The notes beneath the pieces are model-generated. The model saw only the letters and a program-made list of their open reading frames with translations. It did not search any database and had not been told where the DNA came from. Shown here piece after piece: positions 1 through 8,270 of a stretch of 40,816 bases of DNA. The translations under genes and the position numbers were made by a program. This DNA comes from Pauljensenia sp018375675 (GTDB taxonomy: Bacteria > Actinomycetota > Actinomycetes > Actinomycetales > Actinomycetaceae), in contig JAPWAE010000013.1 in the NCBI GenBank assembly GCA_041432705.1, forward strand, positions 1-40,816, read 5' to 3'. Position 1 is the stretch's first letter, and each line of letters opens with the position of its first letter.

Positions 1-119
1 ACAACACGTGCGGGTAACAAAAACAACGAACAAAGACTTCGTGCCGCAACCACTATACAAACCACGATCAACCCACACCCCCACCAACACGGTGCGGGGA
101 ACAGTGTTGAACACCAAAC
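1..119 (+). other. Probable 23S-5S rRNA spacer
   Basis: No gene is visible. The stretch lies directly upstream of a clear 5S rRNA and ends without a promoter-like pair, so it is most simply the transcribed spacer after a 23S gene lying outside the window. The 23S itself is not seen; this is inference from rRNA operon order. Confidence 0.5.
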
Positions 120-238
120 TTGTGGTGGTCATAGCACCGGGGAAACGCCCAGCCTCCATTCCGAACCTGGAAGCTAAGCCCGGCAGCGCCAATGGTACTG
201 CAACCGCCAGGTTGTGGGAGAGTAGGACACCGCCACAA
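120..238 (+). rRNA. rrf: 5S ribosomal RNA
   Basis: Complete 5S rRNA of about 119 nt. The ends pair as expected: TTGTGGTGG at 120-128 with CCGCCACAA at 230-238. Inside are the conserved actinobacterial blocks GGTCATAGC, GGAAACGCCC, CATTCCGAACC, GGAAGCTAAGCC, GGTACTGCA and GGGAGAGTAGGAC. It is the last gene of an rRNA operon entering from the left and is followed by a terminator 12 nt later. The ends are set from the helix and could be off by a base or two. Confidence 0.93.
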
Positions 239-250
239 CACACTTCAAGT

Positions 251-284
251 CGAAGGGCCTCATCCAAACGGATGAGGCCCTTCG
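251..284 (+). terminator. rRNA operon terminator
   Basis: Perfect 15-bp inverted repeat (251-265 with 270-284) around a 4-nt loop, 12 nt after the 5S rRNA. There is no long T tract, as is common for actinobacterial terminators. Confidence 0.8.
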
Positions 285-387
285 CGCATTCGTCGCACAA
301 TTCCCTGCATTAACCGCGCATGCGAGTCAAGGGAGACGCAGTGCTGTGACACTGTGGGACTTGTGTCCTATGCGATAGTGATTGTTC

Positions 388-416
388 TTGTGTCTAGTAC
401 TTTCGCGATCTAAAGT
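388..416 (+). promoter_or_regulatory. Candidate promoter of the FMN reductase gene
   Basis: TTGTGT (388-393) and TAAAGT (411-416) are 17 bp apart and lie about 38 nt before the predicted start. No operator was recognised. Confidence 0.45.
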
Positions 417-453
417 AGTTGATGTTTCAATAAGACTTACGAAAGGAAATGTC

Positions 454-981
454 TTGGCTTCCGTTGCAATCGTCCTTGGTTCCGTTCGTCCCGGCCGCGC
501 CGGCGAGCAGGTCGTTCGCTGGATCGAGGACCAGGCTCGTCAGGTTGAGGGCGTGCAGACCGTGTTCTTCGATCTGCGCGACTACAACCTCCCTCTCTTC
601 GCGGAGGAGATGTCCCCGTCGATGAAGGCTCCCGAGCTGGCCGAGGCTGTTCGCCTTCGCGCTAACCTCGAGGCTACCGATGCCGTGCTGTTCGTGACGC
701 CTGAGTACAACCACTCGGTCTCTGGCGCTCTCAAGAACGCTATCGACTACCTGCCCCCGGCTACGCTGAAGGAGAAGGCTGTTGGTCTGGTTGGCTACTC
801 CTGGTATGGCGCGGTCAAGCCGCTCGAGCATCTGCGTGAGATCGTGTCGACCTTTGGTGCTGACGTGCGTGAACAGCAGGTTGGCATCAACCTTGGTTCT
901 GACTTCCAGGATGGCGTTTTCACGCCTTCCGAGGAGCTCAATGGCCAGATCCGTGAGCTGCTTGCCTCTCTCGCCCGATAG
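454..981 (+). CDS. NAD(P)H-dependent FMN reductase family protein
   Basis: A 175-residue flavodoxin-fold oxidoreductase of the NADPH-dependent FMN reductase family (SsuE/ChrR/azoreductase-like), expected to be soluble and to reduce flavin or quinones with NAD(P)H. The N-terminal VAIVLGSVRPGR segment is the phosphate-binding loop for FMN. The segment VTPEYNHSVSGALKNAIDYL matches the family signature. I chose a TTG start at 454 because GAAAGGA (441-447) sits 6 nt upstream and the family's beta-strand begins three codons later; an upstream ATG at 382 would add an unrelated tail. The gene is monocistronic and faces the mannosyltransferase gene, sharing a bidirectional terminator with it. The physiological substrate cannot be read from sequence. 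Confidence 0.85.
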   Translation: MASVAIVLGSVRPGRAGEQVVRWIEDQARQVEGVQTVFFDLRDYNLPLFAEEMSPSMKAPELAEAVRLRANLEATDAVLFVTPEYNHSVSGALKNAIDYLPPATLKEKAVGLVGYSWYGAVKPLEHLREIVSTFGADVREQQVGINLGSDFQDGVFTPSEELNGQIRELLASLAR

Positions 982-1092
982 GCCGTTCTGGGGCGTTCTT
1001 TGCTCAGTCGTCTTGATGTCTCTGCGAGGGGCGTGAGCGGCTTTGGTGCGCAGTGTCACCGTCGGCTCGGTGCGGCAGGATCGTTCCGTAGT

Positions 1093-1134
1093 TAAGGGTG
1101 TGGCCCGGTAGGAAACTACCGGGCCACACCCTTA
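1093..1134. terminator. Bidirectional terminator between convergent genes
   Basis: Perfect 19-bp inverted repeat (1093-1111 with 1116-1134) closing on a GAAA tetraloop. It lies between the convergent reductase and mannosyltransferase genes and can serve both. Confidence 0.88.
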
Positions 1135-1157
1135 TGCATTGGGGCCTGTGACGATCG

Positions 1158-2903
1158 TCAGATCCAGCTTTGCAGCCACATGTGGGCACGCCAGAAGTCG
1201 TAGTCGATGACGTCTCCACGCCACAGCGGCATGAAGTAGATGGCGCAGCCGAGGATCGCTGCCGTCACAAGCGCTGCAATGACCCATCCGGTGATCTGCG
1301 TTCGACGGGACTCCGGCGCGGGTACGGATGATCCGTCGGTCGTCGCCCACCCTGCGAGGAGTCCAATCATCCATGCGACTGCCAGGGCGACGAAAGGTGC
1401 AAACGCGACCGTGTAGAAAACAAAGATCGTGCGATGCGCATAAGCGAGCCATGGAACGTACAGGGCGATGTAGCCGAGGGCAATGATGCCCACACGCCAA
1501 TTGCGGTAGTAGAACGTGGCGACAAGGACGAGTAACAGGGCGCCGATGCCCACCCACCAGAGGAGGGGATTGCCGAGGGCGACGACGTCGCTCGCGCACT
1601 TGCCCGATCGGCAGCCCATCACGGCCTCGCCGTTGTTCCAGTAAAAGGAGGTTGCGCGCACCTGTGCGAGCCACGTGAATGGAGTGGACTGGTACTTGTG
1701 GGGCGTGTTCAGTCCGTTGTGGAATGTCCACATCTCCTTGTGGTAGAGCCACAGGTCGGCCAGCTGTCCGGCGAATCCCGCAATGCCGGAACGGCCATGC
1801 CCGTGAGCGGCGGAGTGTGTGAACCAGCCGAACCAGGAAGCCACGTATGTGAGAATCGCGGTCGGAACCATGAGGACGAACGCCCACCACACGTCTGCGA
1901 GGAGAGCTCCGCGGATCGGTGCCGGGTGGCCGGCGCGCCAGCGGCACGTGACCTCGCGCAGTGCGACGAACAGCCCGAGGAAGGCGAGTACGTAAATGCC
2001 AGACCACTTGACGGAGCAGGCGAGACCCGCGCAGATGCCAGCCGCGAGAAGCCACGGGCGGTTTCCCGCATTGGGGCCGATCGCAAAGGGGCGGCGATCG
2101 CGCAGTGTCAGGTGCGCCCAGGCGGCGCGCCACCCCTGCCTCGGCTCGCTCAGTCCATCCCACTCGGCCAGCTTGGCCGAAAGCGCGGGCTGCGCCATCT
2201 GCTGATCCTTCACCACGCACAGGAATGCGGCCAGCGCAAACATTGCGAGGAATCCGTCGAGGATAGACGTGCGGCTCATGACAATCGCCATGCCGTCCGT
2301 CGCGAGGAACAGGCCCGCGAGGAGTGTGATGGCGGGGGAGCGGAAAAGGTTCTGAGCGAGGCGGCAGAGAAGAAACACGGTGATGACGCCGCAGATCGCC
2401 GCCGCGATGCGCCAACCCACAGGGTCCGACTGGCCGAAGAACTTCATGCCCATGGCAATGATCCACTTGCCCGTCGGCGGGTGGACGGGGTAACCGCCCA
2501 CCGCGGACAGGCCGGAGGTGTCACCGTTGGCGAACGCGGTGTCGACGTCCTTCGCCCACGTTCCCTCGTATCCGAGGGCGAGGAGTGACCAGGCGTCCTT
2601 CACGTAGTAGGTCTCGTCGAAGATGAGGGTGCGGACGTTGCCCAGTCCGGGCAGTCGAATGAGCGCGGCGACGAGCGTCGCAATCGCTGTTGCTACCCAT
2701 CCCGCTGCGGGTGTCGACAGGCGCTGTACCCATCCGTTGACCGGGGGAGTGGACGAGGCCTCTGCGGGCTGGGTGGGGGCCTTATCGTCGGTCGGCGGTT
2801 CGCGCTCGAGGAGCTCGCTGGTTTCGTCGTCGGTCGCCGACTCCTGCTCGAGGAGGTCGGCGGTCTCGTCGATCGTGTCGTTGTGTGCGTTCGCAGTATC
2901 CAT
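1158..2903 (-). CDS. pmt: Dolichyl-phosphate-mannose--protein mannosyltransferase (GT39)
   Basis: Polytopic membrane glycosyltransferase of the PMT family (GT39), which in actinobacteria transfers mannose from polyprenyl-phosphate-mannose to Ser/Thr of exported proteins. A hydrophilic acidic N-terminus of roughly 90 residues precedes the first membrane span. Next comes the catalytic-loop motif FDETYYVKDAWSLL with its Asp-Glu pair, then GGYPVHPPTGKWIIA, both hallmarks of the family. About ten further hydrophobic segments follow, ending in WLQSWI. Length is 581 residues from the ATG at 2903; a GTG at 2951 would add 16 residues, and neither has a strong ribosome site. In mycobacteria pmt lies divergent from rsmI; here a metal transporter operon sits between them. 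Function is certain at family level; the acceptor proteins are unknown. Confidence 0.92.
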   Translation of the reverse strand: MDTANAHNDTIDETADLLEQESATDDETSELLEREPPTDDKAPTQPAEASSTPPVNGWVQRLSTPAAGWVATAIATLVAALIRLPGLGNVRTLIFDETYYVKDAWSLLALGYEGTWAKDVDTAFANGDTSGLSAVGGYPVHPPTGKWIIAMGMKFFGQSDPVGWRIAAAICGVITVFLLCRLAQNLFRSPAITLLAGLFLATDGMAIVMSRTSILDGFLAMFALAAFLCVVKDQQMAQPALSAKLAEWDGLSEPRQGWRAAWAHLTLRDRRPFAIGPNAGNRPWLLAAGICAGLACSVKWSGIYVLAFLGLFVALREVTCRWRAGHPAPIRGALLADVWWAFVLMVPTAILTYVASWFGWFTHSAAHGHGRSGIAGFAGQLADLWLYHKEMWTFHNGLNTPHKYQSTPFTWLAQVRATSFYWNNGEAVMGCRSGKCASDVVALGNPLLWWVGIGALLLVLVATFYYRNWRVGIIALGYIALYVPWLAYAHRTIFVFYTVAFAPFVALAVAWMIGLLAGWATTDGSSVPAPESRRTQITGWVIAALVTAAILGCAIYFMPLWRGDVIDYDFWRAHMWLQSWI

Positions 2904-2992
2904 CGCATCCGAGTCTAGCGGCCCTGTCGTGCTGAAAGGAGCGTGGCGCACATCCGCTCTCGCACTGGGAGAGAATGTTCAGCTCAAGCCTC

Positions 2993-3022
2993 TTGAGAAT
3001 TGTTCTCTCCTGTGGCTATAAT
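2993..3022 (+). promoter_or_regulatory. Promoter and candidate operator of the metal transporter operon
   Basis: TTGAGA (2993-2998) and a perfect TATAAT (3017-3022) are separated by 18 bp. A palindrome, GAGAA-TTG-TTCTC (2995-3007), overlaps the -35 box and spacer. A related GAGAATGTTC lies at 2971-2980. The placement suits a metal-responsive repressor, but the sequence does not match the Zur or DtxR/MntR consensus I know, so the regulator is unassigned. Confidence 0.6.
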
Positions 3023-3054
3023 TTCGTGTACCCGAAAATCGCACAGGAGCAATA

Positions 3055-4197
3055 ATGTTTTCCTCGACGACGCGCGGCGTGGCAGCCGCCGCTGGGCTGG
3101 CACTGGCGACCGCCTCGCTGGCAGCCTGCTCGCCCTCCTCCTCGGACCACGGCCTCGCGGTCGTTGCCACGACCACGCAGATCTGCGACTACGTCACGCA
3201 GATCGCGGCTCATTCTGCCGACATTTCCCTCGACAAGACCGACGCTGCTGGAAAGAGCAGTCACGTCGGCGCGCAGAACGACGGCGCCGCTCTCACCATG
3301 AGGCTGACCTGCCTGCTCGCCCCCAACGCATCTGCGCACGAGCATGAGATGACCCCCGCGCAGACCTCGGCACTCGCGCAGGCCGACGTCATGGCGGTCT
3401 CCGGCGTGGACCTCGAGCACTTCCTCGACGACGCTGTCGTCTCCTCCGGCTTCAAGGGACGCATGGTTGTCACCTCGGGCGTCCTGACAGCGGCCGACAT
3501 CGACAACCCGGGTACCCCGGACCCCGAGGGCGCCTACACGATCGATCGTGGAAGCGAGCGCGTGGATGTCGCCCCGTGGCCGTTCCCGCCGGAGGAAGCG
3601 GGGGAGGAGCCCGAATTCCGCTTCGATCCGCACGTGTGGACCTCGCCGAAGGGCGCCCGCGTCCAGGTCGCTAACCTCGGCGCTGGCCTCGCGGCCGCGG
3701 CACCCGACGCCGCCTCGTCGATCAACGCGGCCACGGCCTCGTACCTGGAGGACATCGACGCGCTCGATCAGTGGACCGCCGAGGCTATCGAGACCGTGCC
3801 CGAGGGGCAGCGCGTGCTCTTTACCTCCCATGACGCCTTCGGCTACTTCTCGAGGGACTACGGCATCCGATTCATCGGCGCCGCCCTGTCCGACTTCAAC
3901 GAGCAGCAGGACGCCACCGCCGACCACATCGCCAAGGCCGTCGCGGCCGTCAAGGAGTCCGGAGCAGTTGCGCTCTTCGCAGAAAACTCCAACAACTCCA
4001 AGTCCATCGAGGCGATTGCTCGCGCGGCCGGCGTGACCCCCATCGTGGGCGAGGACGCCATGTACGGTGATTCGCTGGGCCCCGATGGATCAGAGGGAGC
4101 GACCTACGTCGGCTCGATCATCCACAACGTTCGTGCCGTGACGCAGGCGTGGGGCGGTACTGTGCCGCAGCTGCCCGAGCGCCTGAAGGATCAGTGA
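3055..4197 (+). CDS. Zn/Mn ABC transporter substrate-binding lipoprotein
   Basis: Extracytoplasmic metal-binding lipoprotein of the cluster A-I (TroA/PsaA/ZnuA) family, 380 residues. The signal peptide ends in the lipobox LAAC with the lipidated Cys at 25. Candidate metal ligands are in the expected order: His95/His97 in the AHEHEM segment, His193 in DPHVW, His259 in TSHDAFGYF, and a late acidic ligand around Asp339. An acidic, proline-rich loop (about residues 165-188) replaces the His-rich loop of classical ZnuA, so zinc and manganese cannot be told apart. AGGAG (3045-3049) precedes the ATG. The stop overlaps the start of the ATPase gene by one base, so the four genes form one operon under the promoter at 2993-3022. 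Confidence 0.9.
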   Translation: MFSSTTRGVAAAAGLALATASLAACSPSSSDHGLAVVATTTQICDYVTQIAAHSADISLDKTDAAGKSSHVGAQNDGAALTMRLTCLLAPNASAHEHEMTPAQTSALAQADVMAVSGVDLEHFLDDAVVSSGFKGRMVVTSGVLTAADIDNPGTPDPEGAYTIDRGSERVDVAPWPFPPEEAGEEPEFRFDPHVWTSPKGARVQVANLGAGLAAAAPDAASSINAATASYLEDIDALDQWTAEAIETVPEGQRVLFTSHDAFGYFSRDYGIRFIGAALSDFNEQQDATADHIAKAVAAVKESGAVALFAENSNNSKSIEAIARAAGVTPIVGEDAMYGDSLGPDGSEGATYVGSIIHNVRAVTQAWGGTVPQLPERLKDQ

Positions 4198-4913
4198 TGG
4201 GCAGACTCGTCTCCTTTCACGACGCGGCGCTAGGGTATGGGAATACCCCGGCGCTGACCGGCCTGACCCTCGACGTGTTCGGGGGCCAGGCCCTCGCCCT
4301 TGTCGGCCCCAACGGCGGCGGTAAGACGACTCTCATGCGAGGTATCGTCGGCGGCTGCCAGGTCCTCTCCGGGACCGTCGAGGTGGAAACCAAGCGCATT
4401 GGCCTCGTGCCGCAAAGCGCCGACCTGGACCTCACCTTCCCCGTGAGCGCCGCCGAGGTCGTCACCATGGGACTCATCGCCGAGGCCGGGTGGGGAAAGC
4501 GCATCAACGCCGACATGCGCGCGCGGGTGAGCGCCGCCCTCGAGCGTGTGAACCTCTCCGACCGGGCCTCCCACCGCTTCGGGACGCTCAGCGGCGGGCA
4601 GCGCCAGCGCGTCCTCGTCGCGCGCGCTCTGGTCGCGCGCCCCGAGCTGGTCATGATGGACGAACCCTTCAACGGCCTGGACGCCCCCAGCCGCGATATC
4701 ATCACGGGTCTCATCGCCGAGCTGACCTCGGACGGCGTCGGGGTCATCGTCTCCACGCACGATCTCTCCCTCGCGCGCGACGTGTGCACGCAGGCCTGCG
4801 TGCTGGCCTCCCGCCTCGTCGCCCTCGGTCCTGTCGATGAGGCCCTAGCGCCGAACGTCCTGGCGCGCGCCTACGGGGCGAGCGCCGACGAGGCGATTGC
4901 ATCCCTGTCATGA
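4197..4913 (+). CDS. Zn/Mn ABC transporter ATP-binding protein
   Basis: Cytoplasmic ATPase of the metal transporter, 238 residues. It has a Walker A motif GPNGGGKTT (residues 37-45), the Q-loop in GLVPQSADLDL, the ABC signature LSGGQRQR, Walker B LVMMDEPFNGLD, and a switch histidine in VIVSTHDLS. The start at 4197 uses TGATG coupling with the preceding stop; an upstream ATG in the same frame (4149) would lie deep inside the binding-protein gene. The stop overlaps the permease start by 4 bp (ATGA), which again suggests translational coupling. Family assignment to the Mn/Zn importers rests on sequence style and on the neighbouring cluster A-I binding protein. Confidence 0.93.
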   Translation: MGRLVSFHDAALGYGNTPALTGLTLDVFGGQALALVGPNGGGKTTLMRGIVGGCQVLSGTVEVETKRIGLVPQSADLDLTFPVSAAEVVTMGLIAEAGWGKRINADMRARVSAALERVNLSDRASHRFGTLSGGQRQRVLVARALVARPELVMMDEPFNGLDAPSRDIITGLIAELTSDGVGVIVSTHDLSLARDVCTQACVLASRLVALGPVDEALAPNVLARAYGASADEAIASLS

Positions 4914-5791
4914 TCGCTCCCTACCTGCTGCGCCCGATCGTTATCCTCGGCCTGCTCGCGCTCGCGGTAGGACCGGCCTCGACGCTCGTGAACCTGCGCC
5001 GCGCCGAGTTCAGCGCCGAGACAATGGTCCACGGAGTCTTTCCCGGCATTGTCGTCGGCATGGCGGTTGGCGGGCGCGAAGCGATCATCCCGGGCGGCGC
5101 AGTGTGCGCGGCTCTTATTGCGGCAGCGCTCACCGTGGCCTCTCGCAAACAGCGTCACTCCGAGGCGACGACCGCAGTCCTGCTCACCGCCTTCTTCTCC
5201 CTCGGCATCGTGATCTCCCTGCGCATCGGCGACATGTCCGGGCAGCTCGAATCCCTCATGTTCGGCCGCCTCCTGGATATCACCCCGTCGCGCATGGCAA
5301 CGAGCACCCTCGTCCTCGTGGTCGCAGCCGCCCTGCTCGCTCTCAGTTGGCGTGCACAGGTCGCGGTGGCCTTCGACCGCGAGGCCGCGCGCGTGAGCGG
5401 CATCCCGGTCACCTGGATCGACATCGCGTTCAACGCGGCGCTCGGCGCGATCGTGGTCGCGGCGTCGACGGCCGTCGGGGTCCTCCTCGTCGTCGGATAC
5501 CTCATCGTGCCCGGAGCCTTCGGACGCCTCCTCGCGGCGGGACCTCGCTCGATGGTGCTCCTGGCCGCCACCTGCGCGCTCGTCGGAGGATGGACGGGCT
5601 TCGGCGTCTCCCTCCTGCGCACCGCGCGCCCACTGTCCCCGCAGGCGTGTGTCGCCTTGGGCGTCCTCGTCTGCTTCGCCGCTGCACTGGTGTTGCGCGA
5701 GATCCGAGCCCGCCGTGCGCGCACGGTCAGCGCCGGTCGTGAAACGGCGCGTGAAACGACCGCGAGTGCCGGGGGAGGGGATGCCTCGTGA
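4910..5791 (+). CDS. Zn/Mn ABC transporter permease, first copy
   Basis: Integral membrane permease of the ZnuB/MntB (ABC-3) family, 293 residues with about eight hydrophobic spans. Features of the family include VNLRRAEFSAETMVHGVFPG near the N-terminus, VAFDREAARVSGIPVTWIDIAFNAALG for coupling to the ATPase, and VLLVVGYLIVPGAFGRLLA. The C-terminus is a hydrophilic Arg/Ala-rich tail of about 30 residues. It overlaps the ATPase gene by 4 bp and the next permease gene by 4 bp (GTGA). Two different permease genes in tandem imply a heterodimeric channel. Confidence 0.9.
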   Translation: MIAPYLLRPIVILGLLALAVGPASTLVNLRRAEFSAETMVHGVFPGIVVGMAVGGREAIIPGGAVCAALIAAALTVASRKQRHSEATTAVLLTAFFSLGIVISLRIGDMSGQLESLMFGRLLDITPSRMATSTLVLVVAAALLALSWRAQVAVAFDREAARVSGIPVTWIDIAFNAALGAIVVAASTAVGVLLVVGYLIVPGAFGRLLAAGPRSMVLLAATCALVGGWTGFGVSLLRTARPLSPQACVALGVLVCFAAALVLREIRARRARTVSAGRETARETTASAGGGDAS

Positions 5792-6645
5792 TCGCCAGCC
5801 TCCTCCTGTACCCCGCGCTGCATGTGACGATCATCGGGGCCCTGGGCGGCCTCGTCGGAGCCTTCGCCTACCTGGACCGGCGCATCTTCTTCGCCGAATC
5901 CGTCACGCACGGGACCTTCCCCGGCGCGGTCCTCGGCGTGGTCATCGCAGCCGCCCTCGGACTGGGGCACTCGGGCATGTCGGCGGCGCTCTACGTCGGC
6001 GCGTTCCTGGGCACCATTCCGCTCGTCGCCCTCATGCGCTGGCTTGCCACGATCCCCGGTATCTCCAGCCAAGGCGCGGCCGGCATCGTGCTGACCGCGG
6101 GTTTTGCCTCCGGTTACTTCCTGGCGACCTGGTTCAAGCCCCTGCCCCTCGCGGTCAACTCCTTCCTGACTGGCTCTGTCATGACCGTCTCCCCGGCTGA
6201 CGTCGCCTGGGCGGCGGTCGTCTTCGCGGTCGCCCTGCTGGTCGTGATGATGGGCGGGCGCCACCTGATCGCCCACTGCTTCGACCCCGCCAACCCAGCC
6301 GCAGCCTCGCGCGCCGGGCGTCACGAGCTCGTCATCCTCGGCCTCATCCTCGCGTCGGTTACCGTGGCGATCCCCGCGGTCGGAACGATCCTGTCGATCG
6401 CGCTCATTGCCGCGCCGGCCGCTGCCCTCGCGCCGCTTGTGCGCAGCTCTCGTGCCTTCCTCGTCGGCTGCCCTCTGCTCGGAGCGTTCCTCGGGATTGT
6501 CGGCCTCGCGATTGCCGTCCCCGCGCGCCTCAGCGCAGGCGGAACCATCGCGCTCCTGTGCGCCGTGTGCGTCCTGGCCTCGCGCGTCCCCCAATGGTGG
6601 GCGGGTGAAAGGCGGACGCGCCGTGCGAGCGCCGGGAACCAGTGA
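5788..6645 (+). CDS. Zn/Mn ABC transporter permease, second copy
   Basis: Second ABC-3 family permease, 285 residues, starting at a GTG that overlaps the upstream stop. It shares YLDRRIFFAESVTHGTFPGAVLG with the first permease but carries its own middle region (GMSAALYVGAFLGTIPLVALMRW). Its cytoplasmic coupling helix is less obvious (CFDPANPAAASRAGRHELVILG). About eight hydrophobic segments are visible. It is most likely the partner of the first permease in a heterodimer. The operon may continue into rsmI, which starts 12 nt downstream, though rsmI could also have its own promoter. Confidence 0.88.
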   Translation: MIASLLLYPALHVTIIGALGGLVGAFAYLDRRIFFAESVTHGTFPGAVLGVVIAAALGLGHSGMSAALYVGAFLGTIPLVALMRWLATIPGISSQGAAGIVLTAGFASGYFLATWFKPLPLAVNSFLTGSVMTVSPADVAWAAVVFAVALLVVMMGGRHLIAHCFDPANPAAASRAGRHELVILGLILASVTVAIPAVGTILSIALIAAPAAALAPLVRSSRAFLVGCPLLGAFLGIVGLAIAVPARLSAGGTIALLCAVCVLASRVPQWWAGERRTRRASAGNQ

Positions 6646-6657
6646 GACGATACGGGC

Positions 6658-7563
6658 ATGGAAGCAGCGACCGACACGACCAATGCCCCCGAGGCTACCT
6701 CGACGTCCAAGGACGCTCGCGCGCAGGAACCCTACCGCCAGGAGGCGGGGACCATCCTGCTGGCAGCCACCCCGATCGGGGACGTGCGTGACGCCTCGCC
6801 CCGCGTCGTCGCCGCGCTTGAAGGAGCGGACATCGTCGCCGCCGAGGACACGCGCCGCGCGCTCGCCCTGGCCTCGCGCCTAGGCATCAAGCTGGGTGGC
6901 CGCCTCGTCGCCCTGCACGACCACAACGAGGCCGAGAAGGCCGCGGGTATCGTCGAGGCCGCCAGGGGAGGGGCGCGCGTCGTCTTCGTCTCCGACGCGG
7001 GTATGCCCACGGTCTCCGACCCCGGTTTCCGGCTGGCGCGTGCCGCCATCGACGCGGGCGTTCCCCTGTCCGTCCTGCCCGGTCCCTCCGCGCCGCTCGT
7101 GGCCCTCGCCCTGTCCGGCCTGCCGTCGGACCGCTTCGCCTTCGAGGGGTTCCTGCCGCGCAAGGACGGGGATGCCACGCGCTACCTGCAGGACCTCGCG
7201 ACCGACCCGCACACGCTCATCTTCTTCGAATCGCCCCGGCGCGCAGCCGCCACGCTGACACGCATGGCCGAGGTCTTTGGCACCGACCGCGCCGCCGCGC
7301 TGTGCCGCGAGCTCACGAAAGACTACGAGGAGGTGCGCCGCGGAACGCTCGGGGAGCTCGCGGCGGGTGCTGAGGACGTGCTCGGCGAGGTGACGATCGT
7401 CGTCGCCGGATACGCGCGAAGCGCGCGCGCCGAAGACCACGTCGGCGCCGTCCTCGCGCTCGCGGCGGAGGGCATGCGCCTCAAGGACGCCGCCGCCGAG
7501 GTGGCCGCGGCGACGGGCGCGCGCAAGAACGACCTCTACAAGGCCGCCCTCGCCGCGCGATAA
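6658..7563 (+). CDS. rsmI: 16S rRNA (cytidine-1402-2'-O)-methyltransferase
   Basis: SAM-dependent tetrapyrrole-methylase-fold enzyme that 2'-O-methylates C1402 in the 16S rRNA decoding centre; 301 residues including a non-conserved N-terminal tail of about 25. Visible signatures are AATPIGDVRDASPR, DIVAAEDTRRALAL, the HDHNE motif, VSDAGMPTVSDPGFRL, VLPGPSAPLVALALSGLP with FEGFLPRK, and FFESPRR. The C-terminal helical region (LKDAAAEVAAATGARKNDLYKAAL) is the usual RsmI tail. It lies 12 nt after the last permease gene. In mycobacteria rsmI is next to and divergent from pmt, so the transporter operon appears to have been inserted between them. The gene converges with the nicotinamidase gene. Confidence 0.94.
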   Translation: MEAATDTTNAPEATSTSKDARAQEPYRQEAGTILLAATPIGDVRDASPRVVAALEGADIVAAEDTRRALALASRLGIKLGGRLVALHDHNEAEKAAGIVEAARGGARVVFVSDAGMPTVSDPGFRLARAAIDAGVPLSVLPGPSAPLVALALSGLPSDRFAFEGFLPRKDGDATRYLQDLATDPHTLIFFESPRRAAATLTRMAEVFGTDRAAALCRELTKDYEEVRRGTLGELAAGAEDVLGEVTIVVAGYARSARAEDHVGAVLALAAEGMRLKDAAAEVAAATGARKNDLYKAALAAR

Positions 7564-7567
7564 AAAC

Positions 7568-7583
7568 GAGGCCGGGGAGCCTC
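7568..7583. terminator. Short hairpin between convergent genes
   Basis: GAGGC (7568-7572) and GCCTC (7579-7583) with a 6-nt loop lie in the 18-bp gap between rsmI and the nicotinamidase gene and overlap the latter's stop. Short and weak; it may act as a shared terminator. Confidence 0.35.
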
Positions 7584-8139
7584 AGACGATCTCGACGTGC
7601 TCCGACGTCATCCACTGACGGGCCGACGCGCCCAGCTCCTCGGTCACGGGGGCGGTCAGCTCACGCAGGACACGCGTCCGGAACCCGGCGTGGACAGCAT
7701 CCACGGCCGTGCACGCGACGCAGTGCGACTCGGCCAGGCCCACGACGTCCACGTCCGTGATGTTGGCAGCGCGCAGGGCCTGCTCGAGCGTGGTTCCGTC
7801 CTCGGTCGTGCCCTCGAAGCCCGAGTAGGCAGCCTTGTACTGGCCCTTCTTAATTGTCACGTCCGCGTTCACGTGCGCGAGCGCCGGGTGCAGCTCGGCC
7901 TCGGCCGTGCCCGCGACGCCGTGCGGGGGCCAGGTGTCCACGAAATCCGGCGTCTCGGAGAAGTGAGCGCCCGGATCGATGTGCCAATCCTGCGTCGTGA
8001 CGATCAGCTGGTACTCGTCGCGGTGCGCGTCCACGTAGGCGGCCACGGCCTCGGCGATGGCGTTGCCGCCCGTCACCGGGAGAGCACCACCTTCGCAGAA
8101 TGTGGGCTGAACGTCGACGATAATGAGTGCGCGGGCCAT
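7582..8139 (-). CDS. pncA: Nicotinamidase / isochorismatase-family hydrolase
   Basis: Hydrolyses nicotinamide to nicotinate for NAD salvage; cytoplasmic, 185 residues, close to the 186 of mycobacterial PncA. The catalytic triad is present at Asp9 (IIVDVQ), Lys98 and Cys140 (SHCVACT). The metal site DWHIDPGAHF supplies Asp51, His53 and His59, with His73 as fourth ligand. These positions run at a constant +2 offset from those of M. tuberculosis PncA, which supports orthology over other isochorismatase-like hydrolases. The start at 8139 is preceded by GGGAGG in the minus-strand leader; a start at 8190 would add a poor leader. The gene is monocistronic and divergent from metG. Confidence 0.92.
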   Translation of the reverse strand: MARALIIVDVQPTFCEGGALPVTGGNAIAEAVAAYVDAHRDEYQLIVTTQDWHIDPGAHFSETPDFVDTWPPHGVAGTAEAELHPALAHVNADVTIKKGQYKAAYSGFEGTTEDGTTLEQALRAANITDVDVVGLAESHCVACTAVDAVHAGFRTRVLRELTAPVTEELGASARQWMTSEHVEIV

Positions 8140-8231
8140 GAAACCTCCCTGATAAATCAGTAATTTCCCCAAGCGTATCACCCGGGTCACATCGGTTGAA
8201 AGACTGTTTCAATCCCTCGATATGCGGCCGG

Positions 8232-8262
8232 TTGCCCGTTTATGACACCAAAGCAGTATTGT
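8232..8262 (+). promoter_or_regulatory. Candidate leaderless promoter of metG
   Basis: TATTGT (8257-8262) lies 8 nt before the metG ATG, with a possible -35 TTGCCC at 8232-8237 (19-bp spacer). There is no ribosome site, so the transcript probably begins at or near the start codon. Confidence 0.5.
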
Positions 8263-8270
8263 TAGGGGCT

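Noticed and set aside
8..313. A 101-codon frame at the start of the window
   Set aside because: It overlaps the 5S rRNA and its terminator.
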